Part shown: positions 14,622-15,975 of the stretch, piece by piece
Position numbering within the stretch: position 1 is the first letter of the stretch
How the letters are laid out: each line of letters begins with the position of its first letter
Notes under the pieces: model-generated
The model's input: only the letters and a program-made list of their open reading frames with translations
Told to the model about the DNA's origin: nothing
The model's database searches: none
Program-made: the position numbers and the translations under genes
NCBI GenBank assembly: GCA_965603355.1
Contig: CBFDCQ010000074.1
Span: 1-15,975, forward strand
Source: CBFDCQ01 sp965603355
GTDB taxonomy: Bacteria; Hydrogenedentota; CAZGCA01; CBFDCQ01
Direction of reading: 5' to 3'
DNA length: 15,975 bases

Positions 14622-15975
14622 ATGAAGAAGCTCATCTTGTTCGCTGTGGTGGCGTTGGTCGTCGCTGCAGGAGCGAACGCGTACGCAGAGCTGAAGGACG
14701 TGACAGTCGGTGGAAGCATCCGCGTTCGGGGAGACGCTATGGGCCCGCTGTGGTTTGACAGCGACAACCCGGGAGACGATTTCGTCTCCACGACGACCAG
14801 GATAAACATCGAGGCTGAGATGACCGAGGGTGTGTCTGCGTTCATCGAGCTCCAGGAAATCGACATCTGGGGTTCCGACATGAAGGTCGGCTTCCCGGGC
14901 CCCTTTTACTCGAAGGGAGAGACCGGCGCCGTGCCTACTCCCGGCGCGCTGCCCATGCTGGGCGACGAGGACGGATTCAGCCTGTACAGAGGATACATCT
15001 TGATTCAAGATGTAGCCGATTACGAAGGTCTGGCGTTGAAGATCGGTCGCCAGGAAATTGTTGCCGGCACCGAGTTCATCTTCGGCAACAACGACTTCGG
15101 TCCCGGCCTGTCGTACGACGCAATCTCGGCGACGTACGCGCAGGACGACCTGACGCTCCTCGCGTTCGTAGCCAAGCTGGCTGAGGGTCGGACCCAGTGG
15201 GGTACAGAGGACGACGCTGACGTAGATCTGTACGGCATATACAGCACGTACACGGGCATGGAAGACATGGTCGTGGACGCGTATTTCGCCCTCCTGAAAG
15301 CCGCTGATGTCGCTGATATGGGTCCTCTTCCTTGGGGATGGGATCCTCAAATGCCAATTCCCGAGGCTCCAGATGATCTGGACGACGACCCGCTCGAGCT
15401 GTACACGTTAGGCGCAAGAGTGGGCGGCTTATACGACGCGTTGGACTACAACCTCGAAGCTGCCGTCCAGTGGGGTGACAATGGCTGGGACGGTGACTAC
15501 GAAGGCTGGGCGCTTGACGCCGGTGTCGGGTACACCTTCGACCACGACTGCAACCCGCGACTCGGCTTCAACTACACGTTCTCCTCAGGTGACGACGACG
15601 AGAACGATGACAACACCGAGACGTTCCTGGCTCCGTTCGCCGACAACTACCATCGTTACGGCTATATGGACCTGTTCGGGCTCGGCAACATGGACGTCAT
15701 GAAGCTGAGCATGACTGCCCAACCGTACGAGAAAGTCGGTGTTGGGTGTCACTTGCTGCACCTCCTCGCTGCGGAGCACGAGGACGGTATAGCGCCGTTC
15801 GGCGGTGCTGGTGGTCCCAGTGCCAACGCGGACACGATCGGTACGGAGCTCGACCTGGTAGCCAATTACAGCTACTCGGAAGACCTGAGTTTCGAGATGG
15901 CGTATGCCTACCTCTGGGCCGGTCCGTATGTCGAGGATGTCTTCCTGGATGACGACGACATGCAGCGCATTTACC
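14622..15975 (+). CDS. Outer-membrane porin, alginate-export (Alginate_exp) type (3' end missing)
   Basis: Beta-barrel outer-membrane porin; 451 codons are visible and the gene runs off the right edge. Residues 1-22 are a clear signal peptide (MKKLILFAVV...GANAYA). The first mature strands VTVGGSIRVRGDA and FVSTTTRINIEAEMTEGVSA are typical of this family, followed by alternating strands ending in aromatics and by YEGLALKIGRQEIVAGTEFI. Near residues 340-365 the family-typical FADNYHRYGYMDLFGLGNM appears, then paired strands such as TELDLVANYSYSEDLSFEMA. Loops are very rich in Asp and Glu (DDDENDDN, DDLDDDP), as expected for surface loops that bind calcium or favour cations. The family includes AlgE of Pseudomonas, but most members are general or unknown porins. 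AAGGAG lies before the ATG. Expression is probably controlled by the long structured leader. Oligosaccharide uptake is plausible from context but unproven. Confidence 0.83.
   Translation, partial: MKKLILFAVVALVVAAGANAYAELKDVTVGGSIRVRGDAMGPLWFDSDNPGDDFVSTTTRINIEAEMTEGVSAFIELQEIDIWGSDMKVGFPGPFYSKGETGAVPTPGALPMLGDEDGFSLYRGYILIQDVADYEGLALKIGRQEIVAGTEFIFGNNDFGPGLSYDAISATYAQDDLTLLAFVAKLAEGRTQWGTEDDADVDLYGIYSTYTGMEDMVVDAYFALLKAADVADMGPLPWGWDPQMPIPEAPDDLDDDPLELYTLGARVGGLYDALDYNLEAAVQWGDNGWDGDYEGWALDAGVGYTFDHDCNPRLGFNYTFSSGDDDENDDNTETFLAPFADNYHRYGYMDLFGLGNMDVMKLSMTAQPYEKVGVGCHLLHLLAAEHEDGIAPFGGAGGPSANADTIGTELDLVANYSYSEDLSFEMAYAYLWAGPYVEDVFLDDDDMQRIY

Overview
This 16 kb window is ordinary high-GC bacterial chromosome with strong Shine-Dalgarno sites and recognisable sigma70-type promoters. 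The two edge genes run off the window. An exported or lipidated GH51 enzyme, an exported right-handed beta-helix (GH141-like) protein, an exported LacZ-type GH2 enzyme, a sodium:solute symporter and an alginate-export-type outer-membrane porin together indicate a Gram-negative, free-living polysaccharide degrader. HTH-EIIA fusions, GH141-like proteins and Alginate_exp porins fit the PVC superphylum, Hydrogenedentota or a related lineage. That placement is inferred from gene content only, with low confidence. I saw no IS element, CRISPR array, tRNA, rRNA or phage module.

Layout. (1) 1-3839, minus strand: a two-gene glycan-degradation unit, the beta-helix protein followed 39 bp later by a GH51 arabinofuranosidase-like protein cut by the left edge. 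A promoter candidate lies about 310 bp upstream. (2) 3840-4396: intergenic DNA with hairpins and a decayed-looking reading frame. (3) 4397-7278, minus strand: a compact four-gene regulatory/ion-transport operon (HTH-EIIA fusion, stand-alone EIIA, CPA2-type cation:proton antiporter, PII-like protein) driven by a near-consensus promoter at 7345-7373. (4) 7510-10331, minus strand: SSS symporter plus a divergent galactokinase-family kinase. (5) 10535-13843, plus strand: a secreted GH2 beta-galactosidase-like enzyme, transcribed divergently from the symporter across a 203-bp region with two back-to-back promoters. (6) 14035-15975, plus strand: a consensus-like promoter, a roughly 550-nt structured leader with an attenuator-like terminator, and an outer-membrane porin cut by the right edge.

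How the genes fit together. The porin could admit oligosaccharides. The exported GH51, beta-helix and GH2 proteins would trim arabinose- and galactose-containing glycans, the symporter would import the released sugar, and the GHMP kinase would phosphorylate it. No galT, galE or arabinose-pathway genes are present, and both the GH2 and the kinase deviate at recognised motifs, so the actual sugar is uncertain. The EIIA/antiporter/PII-like operon lacks EIIB and EIIC and looks like a regulatory phosphotransfer or ion-homeostasis module rather than a sugar importer.

The most interesting points are the long attenuator-bearing leader of the porin gene, the EIIA-antiporter-PII operon, and the altered galactose-O6/sodium site of the GH2 enzyme.
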